A stretch of DNA of 64,000 bases. Origin: Isoetes taiwanensis. Lineage: Eukaryota; Streptophyta; Lycopodiopsida; Isoetales; Isoetaceae. Made by a program: the position numbers and the translations under genes. The stretch covers positions 17,296,041 through 17,360,040 of the forward strand of contig JAJEKV010000002.1 of assembly GCA_021234155.1 (NCBI GenBank). The letters run 5' to 3'. Within the stretch, counting starts at the first letter, position 1. Every line of letters starts with the position of its first letter. Below the pieces are notes generated by a model. That model saw only the letters and a program-made list of their open reading frames with translations. It had not been told where the DNA came from and ran no database searches. This document shows positions 1 to 11,749 of the stretch, piece by piece.

Positions 1-1196
1 AGGTCAAAGAACTCAAGCACACTATTACAGAGCGAGAAAATAAAATTTAGGACATGACCAATCAACTTCATCGGGCTGAAAAATCTCCTGAGGAGGCTCA
101 GCAACACACGAAATGTTACATTGTTTTGGCTGCCAGAATCAGTCAAGACTATCCTCAGCCGACAGGCTACCAAAATAATAAATACCTTTCTGATTCGACG
201 CTGCTCTTCAGGTGGAATTCATGTCAGAACTTGTTTCACACCTGACTCTTTGGGTTTCCAAAGCTCTTCAAGCCGCTCAAAAACACTTGCATGAAGATTA
301 TGGGTTCTTGCGACATATTGGTATCTTCAATATTCTTTGCTCATATCTTGATAATCAAGTGACACCTTCTAACTAGAACCTTCTCCCATAAACACTTTGA
401 TGTCTCGTCATGCCTGGAAACTCTTTGCAAACAGTTGGATCCGATCCTGGTTGCAAACTTTTGAGCACAATCACAGAAAGATATAGGATGGATCTGCTTC
501 CACATAATGATAGCTTCTATGCTTCCCTTGGTGCACCTCCACGCCGTGAGTATCTGAATACGGATTGGCACTCTTCCTTCTGGACACACACTTGGCAGCT
601 TATCCAGATTGAACACCCATGCATGTCACCACGGATCTTCATTGGGATCCTTTCGTGCACTCTAATGCCTGGAGCGATGGTGACGTCTTGGACAACACCA
701 CCAACTGGATCTATATCCCCAATGACAAATCTTGGAAGACCACTCACAATGCTGTGTTTGGTTTGAACCAGTTCTTGACCAAAGCTGCCACTTCTCCTAA
801 TCCTTTTGTCCATCGCCAAGCTGGGTTTTGTGTTGCTCTACACTGCATTTGAGCTCTTTGAATTGACGACGACCTATTTTTTATTGCAATTTGAATGCTA
901 GCATCAGTGCTTTTGGCCTTGAAACATTTCTTCTTGGTGAATGTCAATTTGTCTCTGCAGCTGCTCATCAAGCCCTAGAAAAAATGGTTCAAGATGGGTT
1001 TCTTATTAATGCCACACCCGCTCTTGGGCAGGCCATGCACAAAGCCCTTTAACAATGCCAGAGCCTGATTGCAAGTTATCATAACTAGGCCCATCCTCAT
1101 AGACACCAGGATGATGCTGCTAACCTCGCAAATTTCCTTTCCCTATAATCAGTGTCCGTTTTTCTTTCCTCTGACTGTTCTTTGGTGGGGAGGGAG
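1..1196 (+). mobile_element. Internal region of a noncanonical LTR element, copy 1 (5' end outside window)
   Basis: Three broken reading frames (54-245, 410-766, 619-852) match, in order, the minus-strand frames at 15526-16869. Shared landmarks are a Q-x-H-x-A start, the motif YASLGAPP, and the later stretches NWIYIPN and W(D)PF/RF. The frames are joined by frameshifts and stops, so this copy is dead. I do not recognise the protein family and see no reverse transcriptase or integrase. A purine-rich tract (about 1185-1196) sits directly before the LTR, as expected for a polypurine tract. Element identity is inferred from the LTR ends and the second copy. Confidence 0.72.
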
Positions 1197-2023
1197 TGTT
1201 AGTCCTGTGCCCAAAGGATTGGGCTATTTTTAAGGCACACAAAGGAGACTAAAGGCAAGGGTCCCACATCCACATCAGGAGCCAAGACCATGCCGCTAAA
1301 GAAGAAGAGATCAAGGGAGCTCACAGCGTGAGGATGCCATCTTGGCATGAGTCTTATTCAACACAGATCACGGCAATCATAATAAACCTTCACAGATTAT
1401 GGCAGAATCCCGCGCGCTGTCGGCTGAGATTTTGGAGATTAGGTAATTGATACTAGAGACTGTAGCTTTATTTATTTATTTGTTTGTTTGTTTGTATTTA
1501 AGGGTAAGAGTATGATTTATATTAATTAAAGAGTATACAGTAGATCCCCCCAATGGGACAGATAAGAGATAAGATCAAAATAGAAGGAGACCTAAACTTA
1601 ACATATGGAGGTGTACTACTGAACCAACCATATCCTCTTTCCCACCATTATAATTACTATATGGAGAGACTCCTTCTTCACTATAGACGTGACTACTATA
1701 GAGTAGGTTGTTCACTTTTATTTTTGTTTTTTTGGGCACAAGGCCATTGTATTATATATATCAGAAGCTTAGACTTAGAAGTTTAGATAAGGCTAGTATT
1801 TTCTAGTTGTGAGACTTCATGTATCTGTGTTTATCATTTCAAAGGATTCTTATCTTGACGTGCAGTTTCTCTTGCCTTGTTGCTTCTTGATTCTCATTGT
1901 TTGTTCTTAATTCTCTTTCTTGCAAAATCACGCGTGACACTCTATACTCAGGATTTTTTTCCTTGATCCAAGGGTCCTCACGGAGGGCTGTCTTGCAGAC
2001 GATCCCGAACCCAGACCCAAACA
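1197..2023 (+). repeat. 3' LTR of the noncanonical LTR element, copy 1
   Basis: The segment begins TGTTAGTCCTGT right after a polypurine-like tract and ends CCCAAACA, giving the TG...CA ends of an LTR. The second copy (14824-15392, minus) has the same start, the same end and a shared inner block. That block holds a TATA-like run (about 1752-1760), a conserved GCAAAATC-GCGTGACACTC stretch and the final CCAAGGGTCCTCAC. The first 500 bases differ strongly between the copies, so U3 has diverged while R/U5 is conserved. A TTTA/TTTG microsatellite lies at 1468-1495. Confidence 0.72.
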
Positions 2024-2207
2024 CAATGGACTGATAAGATGGAATCCCAACTTATGAGAATGGCTAGACAACCACGATGCCATATGCTTCAAGTCTAGAA
2101 ATGGGCTGGTGAAGTGGCACACCACCTTGCGTGCAACAAGCTGCTCCTGAATTTGCATGATTGGTGACCCAAAGCACTCAAAGGTTGAATGACACTCCTG
2201 CTAGAAT

Positions 2208-2265
2208 GGTTGCCACATGGCGAGCTCTCATTTGATAGAAAACAAGAATGAGCAGCCACGTGTGT
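2208..2265 (+). repeat. Short dispersed repeat also found near 50546-50600
   Basis: ATGGTTGCCACATG followed by TTTGATAG and GAATG...GCA-CCAC recurs in the same order and orientation at about 50546-50600. Both pieces are diverged. The family is unknown. The rest of 2024-2560 shows no gene; 2415-2475 contains GGTGTGTCC and ATCACGCCCTAA words that recur in reverse near 22735-22775. Confidence 0.5.
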
Positions 2266-2561
2266 TTTTATCATCTTTGTGGGCGATCAAAGGCCATTCA
2301 ATTCAAATCATAAGCACCAACACTTATTTTTACTGGCAGCAGGCCAATCCCAGCTATTTATGAAATAGAAATGCGGGGAATGATACATTCCCATCCTATC
2401 CTATATTATAATGTTTTAGGGTGTGTCCGTTGTGCATCACGCCCTAATTTGGGCGGCTAGGATTCAGTCACGCCTAGATCTGATGGTAAGGATTTGACCT
2501 TCTTTCAATCGTGCCATTCAACTAATCTAGGGTTCCGTTCAAAACCAAAGGCACATGTTCG

Positions 2562-3166
2562 ATGGATACCCAGGGAAAGACCGGCTCTATGTTTCGTTCT
2601 TCAATAATCACGGATGAAGAATATGAAGTTGCCGGAGTTGAGGATGAAGATGGATTAAGCAAGAAATTAAGTAAAACAACTGACAACAAGAACAAAAAAG
2701 CTTCTATTGATGTTCATCAACGTGCCATAATTAGGCACCTAGTGGTGTCCAAAAGCAATGGTGAATACCTTGGTCATTTGAAGAACATAATAACTAGGTG
2801 TGATCCCAAAGTCAAATCCATTATTCGACCATCAATCCATTGCCATTCACTGGGTGGAAGGGCAATAGCTTAATACAGAAGAGGGGTCACGGAAGTGCAT
2901 AATAAGTAGACCAAACATTGGTGAAATTTTGCATCCGTTATGTTTCGCATCTAGCTGAAAAGTGGAATGCAATTTCAAGACTTTCTTCATGGACACTCCA
3001 CACCCGAAACATTGCAGAAGATGCTCCAAGCAACCTCAACTTCCTATTCTTCTCAAACAAAAAAGAAGGTAGAGAACTCATTCATCAATGTCTTGGACCG
3101 TTTTTGGTAGAAAGGTTAGATGTCTATAACTCCAAACTTTCTTGCTCTCGTGGTCTAATCAAATAA
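2562..3166 (+). CDS. Hypothetical reading frames, unrecognised
   Basis: An ATG-started frame at 2562-2873 (103 codons) encodes a hydrophilic peptide with an acidic stretch (EEYEVAGVEDEDG) and a lysine-rich stretch. A second frame, 2918-3166, follows in another phase. Codon use is not obviously repeat-like, but no domain is recognisable and no convincing splice sites join the two. It could be the remains of one gene or chance frames. 3167-3884 contains no supportable feature. Confidence 0.2.
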
Positions 3167-3884
3167 TAGAAACAAGGCCTTAAGATCATGACGGACTTCG
3201 TTATGTCCCTCCAAGTGAATATATCCCAACTATTCCATTTCTGGCTGGTAGATTGATAATAGCAAAAGCTATTATGAAGATCACGAACTAGCACAGTGTA
3301 GCTGTTGCTCGAGAAATCAAAGTCGAACAGCAATTTCCACTTATGATTGCTGTTGTTTATGCTAGTAATCTTTAAAAGATTTCTTTGTAGACTATACTCC
3401 TTTCAAGATAATACTAACCATCTTTATCTATTAGAATCAAAAGAGAGCTGAAAAATACAGCACAGAGAATGCACATTGAGAAAATTATGGTCTAGAAAAT
3501 GCCACACTTCCAGTGGACCCTTTAACATAGGATTTGATTGAGATATCCCTCGGCCATAAATATCTACTATTTCCTCGCATATTTTTCCCAACATTCTTAA
3601 GTTAGAACGCCATTTTCATCCTGATCAGCAAACAAGAATCTTAATGGTATGATATTCTGGACTACTGGGCTGCATGGTAGTATATAGCTAGTTTCAAAAT
3701 GCTAACTGGTTTGATGTCAAATGCTTTCGGTTGTTCTAAAGCTCAGAAATCTACCTTACAGCTTTATAAACTTTCTTCAGGCATATTTCAATATTAATAT
3801 TTCTTGGACACAACCAGGAAAAGAAGCACAATGAAGGATATATCTTTAGGCAGACTACACAACAGATCATTCTTGAAATGGTTA

Positions 3885-5399
3885 TTAACCAGTCTGAATT
3901 TTATTTTGGCGTCTGGTGCGAATGCGCTGCGAGGAATGTTTGTCCCTTCCTAAACTTTTTTCCTCCAATAAATCAGAGTCCTTATCTTCTTCAGAACTAT
4001 TGCCATCCTCCTCATTTCTTTCCTCATTCTGTTCATCTCCACTCTCTAGTTCAGGTAATTCATCATATTCACTGTCAGTGTCCTCAGAATCAGATTCTGA
4101 TCCACTGATGAGTTCATGGGCATCCTCAGGAGAATGAGGTTCCAAGCTGACAGTTGGGGAGCTGGGCATTTCAGGATATGGTACCCATGCTGGACGACCT
4201 TTTTTACGTGGGCTATGCCTGTAGCATATTTCAACAAAACGATCTCTGAAATCAACTAATGGGCTCCTCTCAACAAGTTCCAATCCCTTATAACCCTCTT
4301 TCAGAAACAAAGTATATTTATCTCCTTTGTATGACACGTAAAATATTCCTTGGAAACGTTCAAGCATTTCCCTGAACTTATTAGGCAACTTAAATTCTTC
4401 TCTAAAGTGTGTGAGAGAAAACACAAGGCATCTTTTCTCCAATGTTAAGCTCAAGTACTCGTGAATTAACGCGACAGTTCGCTTTTCAGCCTCCAGTGTT
4501 CCAGGCATTAGACCGCTCACACCTTCATAAGGTGAAGGGAAGGATTGACTTTGGAACCTGTCTAAGTGTTCTTTTCCCTTTAATCTGAGAACAAGCCCCC
4601 TGGGCAAAAATATTTTAAATGCGTTCGGATAACTATGGCCCATTAGTTCATCTAACTCTAATGCCTCACCTAGAATCCTTTGTTCCCTGGCAGTAATGGC
4701 TAGCGAGTCATCCCATTCCAGGAGTTCAACATACTCATAATTTGTCTTTCCTGTAATTCGAAAAGAGTCTGGATAGTGCTGTAAAAATTCCCTTAACTTC
4801 AGGGGAAATCCAAAGTCATTCCTTGCCTGCATTAGCTTATCTAACCTAATCCTTCTGTGTGTGGACATCATTAGCAACTTCTTCAAGGTCTTTACTAGTA
4901 CTGGTGCATAATAATGGATCCTGAAAATTTCCTCCTCGTCAATAAGATCATCAGCCTCCTCTGTGAACTCCATCCAATGCATATGATCTTTGTCTGTAGT
5001 GATCCTAAACAATGCTGGAAATAATTTAACATATGCAGAGAACTTACGCCGCTTGTTGATTTCTAGTTTCTTTCTTCGCCTTCCAAGATCGTCTATGCCC
5101 ATAATCCGTCCCTCTTGTAGCATAAGAAGCTCCTTCAGCTTAGAAGCTTTTCTAACACCCTTAACAGTTTCCATGACCAAGTCCAATTCACGGACTTTAA
5201 ACCTCTTCTGTGGTTTAGGAGATGCCATCCAACATTTCTGAATTTGCCATGGGTCGCCCATGCCCGGCAATCCTTCACGGTATTTACATGTTATAGATTT
5301 CTGCGAGACTAATAATTGACTATCCAAAGAAGAGTCTGCGGCTGTCAGTATTCGGGAGAATCTAAAACAATTTCGCCTGATCATGCTAAGCATAGTCAT
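3885..5399 (-). CDS. PORR-domain (plant organelle RNA recognition) protein, WTF9/RPD1-like
   Basis: A single 504-residue open frame without introns. The first residues (MTMLSMIRRNCFRF) are basic and hydroxylated like an organelle targeting peptide. The PORR domain covers about residues 66-392, with the family's repeated pattern of basic helix plus hydrophobic ending: KFSAYVKLFPALFRI near 119-133, LREFLQHYPDSFRI near 202-215 and REMLERFQGIFYVS near 343-356. The tail (about 434-480) is strongly acidic and rich in Ser/Glu/Asp. PORR proteins bind group II introns and help splicing in plastids or mitochondria; this member is most likely mitochondrial or plastid by homology, and which one cannot be told here. 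The ATG at 5399 gives the full transit peptide; ATGs at codons 3 and 6 are alternatives. The length fits the family. Confidence 0.93.
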   Translation of the reverse strand: MTMLSMIRRNCFRFSRILTAADSSLDSQLLVSQKSITCKYREGLPGMGDPWQIQKCWMASPKPQKRFKVRELDLVMETVKGVRKASKLKELLMLQEGRIMGIDDLGRRRKKLEINKRRKFSAYVKLFPALFRITTDKDHMHWMEFTEEADDLIDEEEIFRIHYYAPVLVKTLKKLLMMSTHRRIRLDKLMQARNDFGFPLKLREFLQHYPDSFRITGKTNYEYVELLEWDDSLAITAREQRILGEALELDELMGHSYPNAFKIFLPRGLVLRLKGKEHLDRFQSQSFPSPYEGVSGLMPGTLEAEKRTVALIHEYLSLTLEKRCLVFSLTHFREEFKLPNKFREMLERFQGIFYVSYKGDKYTLFLKEGYKGLELVERSPLVDFRDRFVEICYRHSPRKKGRPAWVPYPEMPSSPTVSLEPHSPEDAHELISGSESDSEDTDSEYDELPELESGDEQNEERNEEDGNSSEEDKDSDLLEEKSLGRDKHSSQRIRTRRQNKIQTG

Positions 5400-6479
5400 T
5401 GAGTCATCCGAGTCCCGTATGAGATGACGTAAAACAAATGTAGCTCTGGGGTTCTAATGTACAAACAGACAGCATTGCCATCGCCGGAGGACCACACCCC
5501 ACAAAACCCTAAAGGGTTGGTTTCTTTTTCTTGTTTTCCATAAAAAAAAAACGCAATTCAATTTATAGGAAAATAAGCTTGCTTTTGAATTGAATCGATT
5601 TGTATCTCGAGGAGATCAATTGGCCTATGAGACTCAAACATCGTGCCGTATTTGGCAGCATCTAATTATACATTTGATGCACACACCACACTAATGGAGA
5701 CCAATTGATCTATGGGACCAAACAAAGAATATAGCAAGTGTATTACTGCTAGGATTAAAAAACTCTTGTCTCGAAGGGTTTTTGAGGGAAACACCTTGGC
5801 AGTAATAAGTATGCTGAGGGATTATACAATAATACATTATGATACCTTCTATTCTTAGTGGCGTGCTTGAGGACATAACTGAGTGCGTGCATCCATGATA
5901 TCTTGGAGAAAAGATCCTAATAAACCCACGGAGATTGTGTCAGGAGCGTATGAAGCGACTGGTTCAGCAAAACCAACTCAGTATAGCGAGCGCGAATGTG
6001 AACGAATGCTTGACATTGCGACAGTGTATAACATTCGTTCTCAATAAACCCTGGTGGCAACAATGACAGAGTCTATCCTCACATGCCCCTCGAGCCTATC
6101 TATCTGTCTCAATTCGCTGGCGATGTGCATCTGTGCAAATTGACGCTCTCAACGTGTGCTTTCTCAGTGAAAGATGTGTACACAGACTCGGGAGATGCAC
6201 ATTTGTTAGGCATACAGAACATGTGAATTCAACTATAGGGAGTTTTTTCAACCACTTACCGTTATGGGATTTTTCACCACATACTTTAGGGGTTAAATTA
6301 ACTTTCGTAAGTCAGTATACCAAGGGTGTTTTTGACCACCCTTGAATGCAGATGGCATATCCCCTTTGTTATAAGCAAATCCCCTGGCTATGCAAGTAGT
6401 GTTATGGACCCCGCATAAGTGTTAGATTAACCTGGATCTAATAGTGTGATGTCTTAATCTATTCCAAACCATTAGCATC
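5400..6479. other. Intergenic region upstream of the PORR gene
   Basis: It should hold the promoter and 5' leader of the minus-strand PORR gene. CCCTAAA-like words occur near 5510. Short frames (for example 6133-6345) have no recognisable domain. I see nothing else supportable. Confidence 0.5.
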
Positions 6480-7160
6480 CCAAAGCTTGCTGAGGAAGCA
6501 AGCATCAAGGTATTTTGCAAGTTATAGTGGCCCTCTTCAGTTTTCACCTGTATGCACCGGCTCTTGCACATTCTATCAGGAGAACCACTGAGCTCGTCTC
6601 TCCTTCCAACAGGCTTTTGAGGCGCCGTAGACCCATGGCCACTGTATAAGCCAGGTTGAGGAGACTATCATTGCCCATACCAACTACCTTCTAGAAGTAG
6701 ATAAGGTGGCGGTCGAGTGCTACCTGCTATAAAGGTAAAAAAACTTGTCTCTTGCAGAAGGATCTGGTAGGGGACTGTGGATTTTACCTCAAGTACCCAA
6801 GCTAGAAAGGCCTTTTATACCTGCTCAGTTCATTCCAAGTGACTAGGAATATGACTGGGCCCCAACTTTAACCCGTATGGAAGAACAGGTTCCACTGAGA
6901 CCCTGAACAAGTATGATAGATGAGCCCAGTCATATAGCTCTACCTTGTGACTATTGCTACATTCCATGCAGTGCCGTCTAATCTGTTGTCGCCCGTAATC
7001 AGATAGAAGTGTCACAGTATGTGGTAGTGGGGAACTCTATGCCCAGGTAATTGTAGGTGGGTGCTACCTCCATATTTTACTCTTGATAAGTAAAAGAGGG
7101 AAGACTCGGTTGGCATGAAGATGAGACAAGCAGTATTTTAGTCTTGGCCAAATTGATCCA
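6480..7160 (-). mobile_element. LINE remnant: 3' part of the reverse transcriptase ORF
   Basis: Reading the minus strand in shifting frames gives, in LINE order: NLAKTKILL (about 7125-7155), FTYQ then PTYNYLGIEF (about 7030-7090), VELYDWAHLSYLFR with EPVLPYGLK (about 6875-6950), and FLAWVLEVKSTVPYQILL (about 6750-6820). These match the region after the catalytic core of plant LINEs and are the same kind of sequence as at 23303-23548 and 42005-42683. Frameshifts and stops show that it is dead. The right boundary is the end of a gypsy LTR at 7161, so the LINE was split by that insertion. Confidence 0.7.
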
Positions 7161-7945
7161 TGTCACAATCTACAGAAAATAGGCGGATTGTGCTACCTAG
7201 AACTCCCAGAGTTCCGCTCAACCGCGAGTTCCCAGAACTCCCCACGCACAACTGCTGCTGATCCCCATGATCAGCCTGAAGCCAAGCTATAGAAGTTCTA
7301 TCACAAGAACTCAATACTGCAGTAGCAGTATTGCTCAAAGAAGAGTCAAGAACGCTCCAAGAATGGAACAATTCCACAAGCAAGCACCAAATTTTGGAGT
7401 AACTCGAAACAGCCCGAATTGATTCCCAATGGTCTAAAACCCCCAGAAGCAGAAGATCAAGCAGCAAGGAAAAGCATGACGCTCCAATTGCTTGGCTCCA
7501 ATGGCAAAACTGTGTCCTGCCAAAACGTCTCCAATCCCTTAAATAAGGCCACTTAGGCCAAGAATAGGTGGAAAAAGGCTTATGGGCCTTTTCTGGAGAT
7601 AAAATCGAGCTCTCTAATGTTATATCCAGCCTTTTCTATCAGGTCCGGTCGGTGCTATCAGTTTGTGATGCCATACCCTCGATCTTCACTTTAAAACCAC
7701 ATCAGCCAATGAGGTGATGCCATATCAGCCCCATAAAACAATGGTTAAGTGATTTTTTCAAGAGCCCCTTTATAATTTATTTAAATGCTAATTTAGCATA
7801 CGAAACAAATGCCAACAAAAACATCCATACGCCACCCCTAGGTGGTAACTGCTCTTTGGAACGTTCCCAGGCCACCCGGTGGCACTTCCAAGGCAAACTA
7901 CCGGTCCTAAGACCTGCAAGCGCGACTTGCCCTTGGACCGTAACA
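7161..7945 (-). repeat. 3' LTR of Ty3/gypsy copy A
   Basis: On the minus strand the segment starts TGTTACGG just after a purine-rich AGAGGATGGAAGGAAAT that follows the chromodomain frame. It ends GTGACA where LINE sequence resumes. TGTTAC and GTGACA form the short imperfect inverted ends typical of LTRs. Length is 785 bases. No matching 5' LTR is visible, so the boundaries rest on one copy. The open frame at 7138-7467 lies inside it and is not taken as a gene. Confidence 0.6.
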
Positions 7946-9120
7946 ATTTCCTTCCATCCTCTTAGGACCTTGCCCTCAAGGTCTAGAGTTTCAAATGAGG
8001 AAAACGTTGCACAAACTCATCTGTCTCCCAAGTGGCATCCGCGGGAGACTGACCTCGCCACAAGACTAGATATTCACGAATATCTCTATTGCGCAACTGC
8101 CGAACACGAGTATCTAGAATCCGTTCGGGTATTACAGCAGAGCTTAACACTAGCGATATACTCTCAGGACTAACAACATTATTCGTATCCAATATAGCTC
8201 GTTTAAGCTAGCTTACATGAAAAACAGGATGGATCCCAATATCCTGCAGTAATGCCAACTCATATGCTGTGGTACCTAGCCTTTTAATAATTTTAAAAGG
8301 TCCAGCATATCTCGGGGTTAATTTAGGCACACGCCCTTTAACCAACGGTTTAAGGGTGTTGATTCGTAATGATAAAGGATACACAACCTTAAGAACACAT
8401 AGTCACCCTCTTCATAGGCAGCATAGCCTGAGCACGATCTTGCGCTCTTCGCAAGTTTTGTCGACATTGAAGCAAAATTGCATTCATGTCATCAACATAT
8501 TCAATGTGGCATCTGTCTTAAGATACTTATGCATACCGGTATAAGTTCTGGGATTTCGCTTCATCGTAGCGACAAAGGGAGTCATCTTAATCTCGTATGA
8601 TGGCTGTTGTTATACGCAAACTCTAGGTAAGGCAAATACGAGTTTGGCATTCATGGACAAAACTTCTCAACGTATCCTCTAGGATCATGTTGATTCTCTT
8701 AGTTTGCCCATCCATTTGTGGGTGGTTACCATTACTCATTCTTAATCGTACCTTAAGACCTTTCATAAGGTCCTTCCAAAAATGACCTATAAACTTAGTA
8801 TCCCTATCACTTATGATAGTCAAAGGCAAACCAAAAAATAGGAAAAACATAGCTCATATATGCAGTTGCGACAACTAGACTAGTAGCATCTTACTTTAAG
8901 GCTACAAATTTGGCGTACTTAGTTAGACAATCAAGAAATCACCCATACCTGAGCGTTTTGCCTTATGGTTCTAGGCAAAGTGACTACGAAGTCCATACTT
9001 ATACACTCCCATCTTTACAATGGTATAGGTATAGGTTGTAATAGTCCCGGGGTACGACCATGGTCAGCTTTAATAGCTTGGCATGTCAAACAATGTGAAA
9101 CCAAGTCTCAGACTTGTTCC
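7946..9120 (-). pseudogene. Ty3/gypsy copy A: integrase core, C-terminal domain and chromodomain
   Basis: The minus strand reads, in order: integrase core pieces including TIISDRDTKF and GNHPQMDGQT (8623-8850), an SH3-like segment with PRYAGPFKIIKR (about 8235-8330), and a chromodomain (7983-8192) with PERILDTRVRQLRNR and YLVLWRG...DATWE. A C-terminal chromodomain places the element in the chromovirus group, which can target heterochromatin. The core is cut by several frameshifts and stops, so it is inactive. Confidence 0.85.
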
Positions 9121-9121
9121 T

Positions 9122-10520
9122 TCATGTCTGGCCAATAGTAGTGCCGTTTGACAACTCATGGGTCTTCCACTCACCCCTGTGCCCAGCTTGGGGGGTTTCA
9201 TGATGATCACGCAATATCAACTCCCGAAGATTAGCATGCAATGAAACATAAATCCTTGATTTATAAAAGTATAGCCCATCTCGCTCAGTCCACCAATCCA
9301 TAGATTTGGTTACTGCGGATTGTTGCTTATCTTCTTGATATGCGTCTTTAATCCTTTGGAAGAGAACATTCTCCCCTACCATTAAAGTACTCAAATGCTT
9401 GATCCTGGATAAGGCATCTGCAACCGGATTATTCTTTCCAATGGTATGCTCAATACTAAAATGGAACTCATGCAAAAAGTCAAGCCACCTAGCTTGCCTA
9501 GGGCTAATCTCCGCTTGGCTTTGCAAAAACCTTAAAGGCTTGTGGTCAGTATATACCACAAACTTGCGCGGCTCCTTACTGGTATCACATCTCAAGTAGT
9601 GCCGCCACGTCTTCAATGCATGAACTATAGCCAGTAGTTCTTAATCATATGTCGTGTAATTCCATTCCGCTTGATTAAGCTTACGGTTTTCATATGCAAT
9701 AACACGACCTTGTTGCATAAGCACATCTTCCAGAGCTTGCCCACAAGCATCCTTGTATACATCAAACGACTCATTGAGGTCGGGTACCTTCAGTACTGGA
9801 CTAATCACCAAAAGACTTTTGATCCTCTCAAAGGCCTCCTGTTGGGCTTGACCCCATACATACTCTTGATATTTTCTCAAAAGATCGGTGAGCGAGGCTA
9901 CTACCTTAGAAACCTTAGGCACAAATTTTCGATAATAGGTAGCCAACCCAAAAAACCTTCTCAACTCATGAACATTCTCAGGTTGAATTCATTCTTTTAC
10001 TGCCCGTACTTTGCTAGGATCTGGAGACACTCCCTCCCTTGACAAGATGTGCCCCAAATAAGCAACCCTTTGCTTGAGGAAATCACACTTAGAGATTTTG
10101 GCATACAACTTATTGGATCGCAACACTTAAGCACTTGCTCTAAATGCTGAAACTGCTCTTCCAATGAGTTCGAGTAGACAAGTATATCATCTACAGATAC
10201 TTCAACTAATTTGCCTAAATAATCAGCGAATACTCAGTTCATTAATCTCATGAATGTAACCGGCGCATTGGTGAGACCAAATGGCATGATTAAGAACTCA
10301 TAATGAACTTGATGAGTTCGAAAAGCAGTTTTTGGTTCATCACCCTCAAGGATCTTAATTTGATGATATCCACTTCTTAAATCAATATTGGTGAACCAAG
10401 TTGCAATGCCCAAACGATCTTAGATATCGTCAATCCGTGGTAAAGGATATCTATCCTTAATTGTTTCTTTGTTAAGACCACGATAATCTATGCACATGCA
10501 TATTATTTCATCTTTTTTCT
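9122..10520 (-). pseudogene. Ty3/gypsy copy A: reverse transcriptase and RNase H
   Basis: RNase H occupies 9122-9964: [14 protein letters not shown], then NQAEWNYTTYD, YTDHKPLRFLQ and NPVADALSR, followed by the integrase zinc region with DHHETPQAGHRG. The reverse transcriptase is readable at about 10060-10520: RYPLPRID, then [22 protein letters not shown] and VDDILVYS. The residue before VDD, usually Tyr in Y-V-D-D, appears changed to Ser. Stops break the frame repeatedly. Copy B (13300-14290) is its closest match in the window. Confidence 0.87.
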
Positions 10521-11745
10521 TAACTACAGCACTGGAGCTGCAAAAGGAGACTTACTTGGCTGGGTAAACCCCTTTTCAAGCAATTCCTTAACTTGCTTGT
10601 CAAGAAATTGTCAGTGCCCACAGAATCAGTAAGAACAACCACATTCTTTTCCTTGATTCTACCTAGAACACGAATAACTTTATCAAAGAAAAGTTTAGAA
10701 GAAACATTTACCATGCTCTCTTCCCTTGCGATAGCCGACAGCATCTTCACAGCTCACCATTCGATGGTGTTTTGGTTGTCGGAGCTACCGCCTTCTTTGG
10801 CTTTTGCGGCTTGAGACATTCTTTCGCATAATAACTCATGCCCTAGCATATATAACACTTTATAGCTGCATTTTTCTGACTGGAATCTTTACACTGCCCC
10901 GCAGCCTTTTTCTTTGACTGATTCTGCTTCCTCATCTTAGCAAAAGACACTCCATCTGCAGAATTTTCAGTTCGTTTCGATTTCCAATCAAAACTTTTCT
11001 TGATCTTCTGCGGTTCTTCATGACCAACCAATTTTCTTGCAAGCTCAACTGCTTCCTCGAAGCCTTTGGGTCCCGCTTGCAAAAGGTGTGTCTTAATATT
11101 GATTTCTTTTAGACCATTCACAAAGTTTTTTTCCTCATCTGAGGGGTAAGGTCGGGAAGTTCTGGAAACAACTCACGGAGCTTACTAACGTACTACTATA
11201 AAGTCCCAATTTGCACCAACTTCCGGAGTGATATTAGTGCATGACGACTATCAAAATGAGGTGCATACTCATCTTTGAATCGTTTACAGAAGTCGATCCA
11301 AGACCGAAAGGTCTTTTCGCTGTCAGTGTGAATAGCCCACCATGAAGCATCAGCACCTTTTAACTTAAGATAGGCGTGCAACACCTTTGCTATATCGCCT
11401 TTCTTAGTAGCCGCATAATATAATTTCATGCAACCCAACCAGAGCATAGCATCCTCTGGCATACCCGTTCTGTCAAACTCTGGCATCTCCATCTTTTCTA
11501 GAGCCTTGATCTCCTCCTTAGAGAGTCCATTTAGGGTAAGACTCATCCACAGCCGGGTTTGCTGTGTCCGGCATAGTGCGACCAACCCCAAGTGATGCAC
11601 TTACAACCGCCTGTCCCCTTGCAGTACCTCGTACCGTTTGAGTTGTAGAATTGTTTGCAGTGCTCCTAGAGTTTTGCATGAGCCGATCAAGAGATTCTTT
11701 AAGGCGTTGCTCCCGGGCAGCACTCTCAAGAATCCATCGCACAGA
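10521..11745 (-). pseudogene. Ty3/gypsy copy A: gag and protease remnant
   Basis: The gag frame 11196-11600 contains the retrotransposon-gag pattern around MPEFDRTGMPEDAMLWL and WWAI, with FCKRFKDEYAP. The frame 10843-11121 ends in KCYIC, the first half of a CCHC zinc knuckle, directly followed by a stop. A collapsed protease/linker piece (10520-10750) joins abruptly to the RT start, suggesting an internal deletion. The gag N terminus stops near 11745, where GAATACG-rich sequence begins; no 5' LTR follows. Confidence 0.8.
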
Positions 11746-11749
11746 AACA

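Noticed and set aside
54-245. Stand-alone small gene at the window start
   Set aside because: Collinear with the element protein of the copy at 15526-16869, so it is part of a decayed retroelement.
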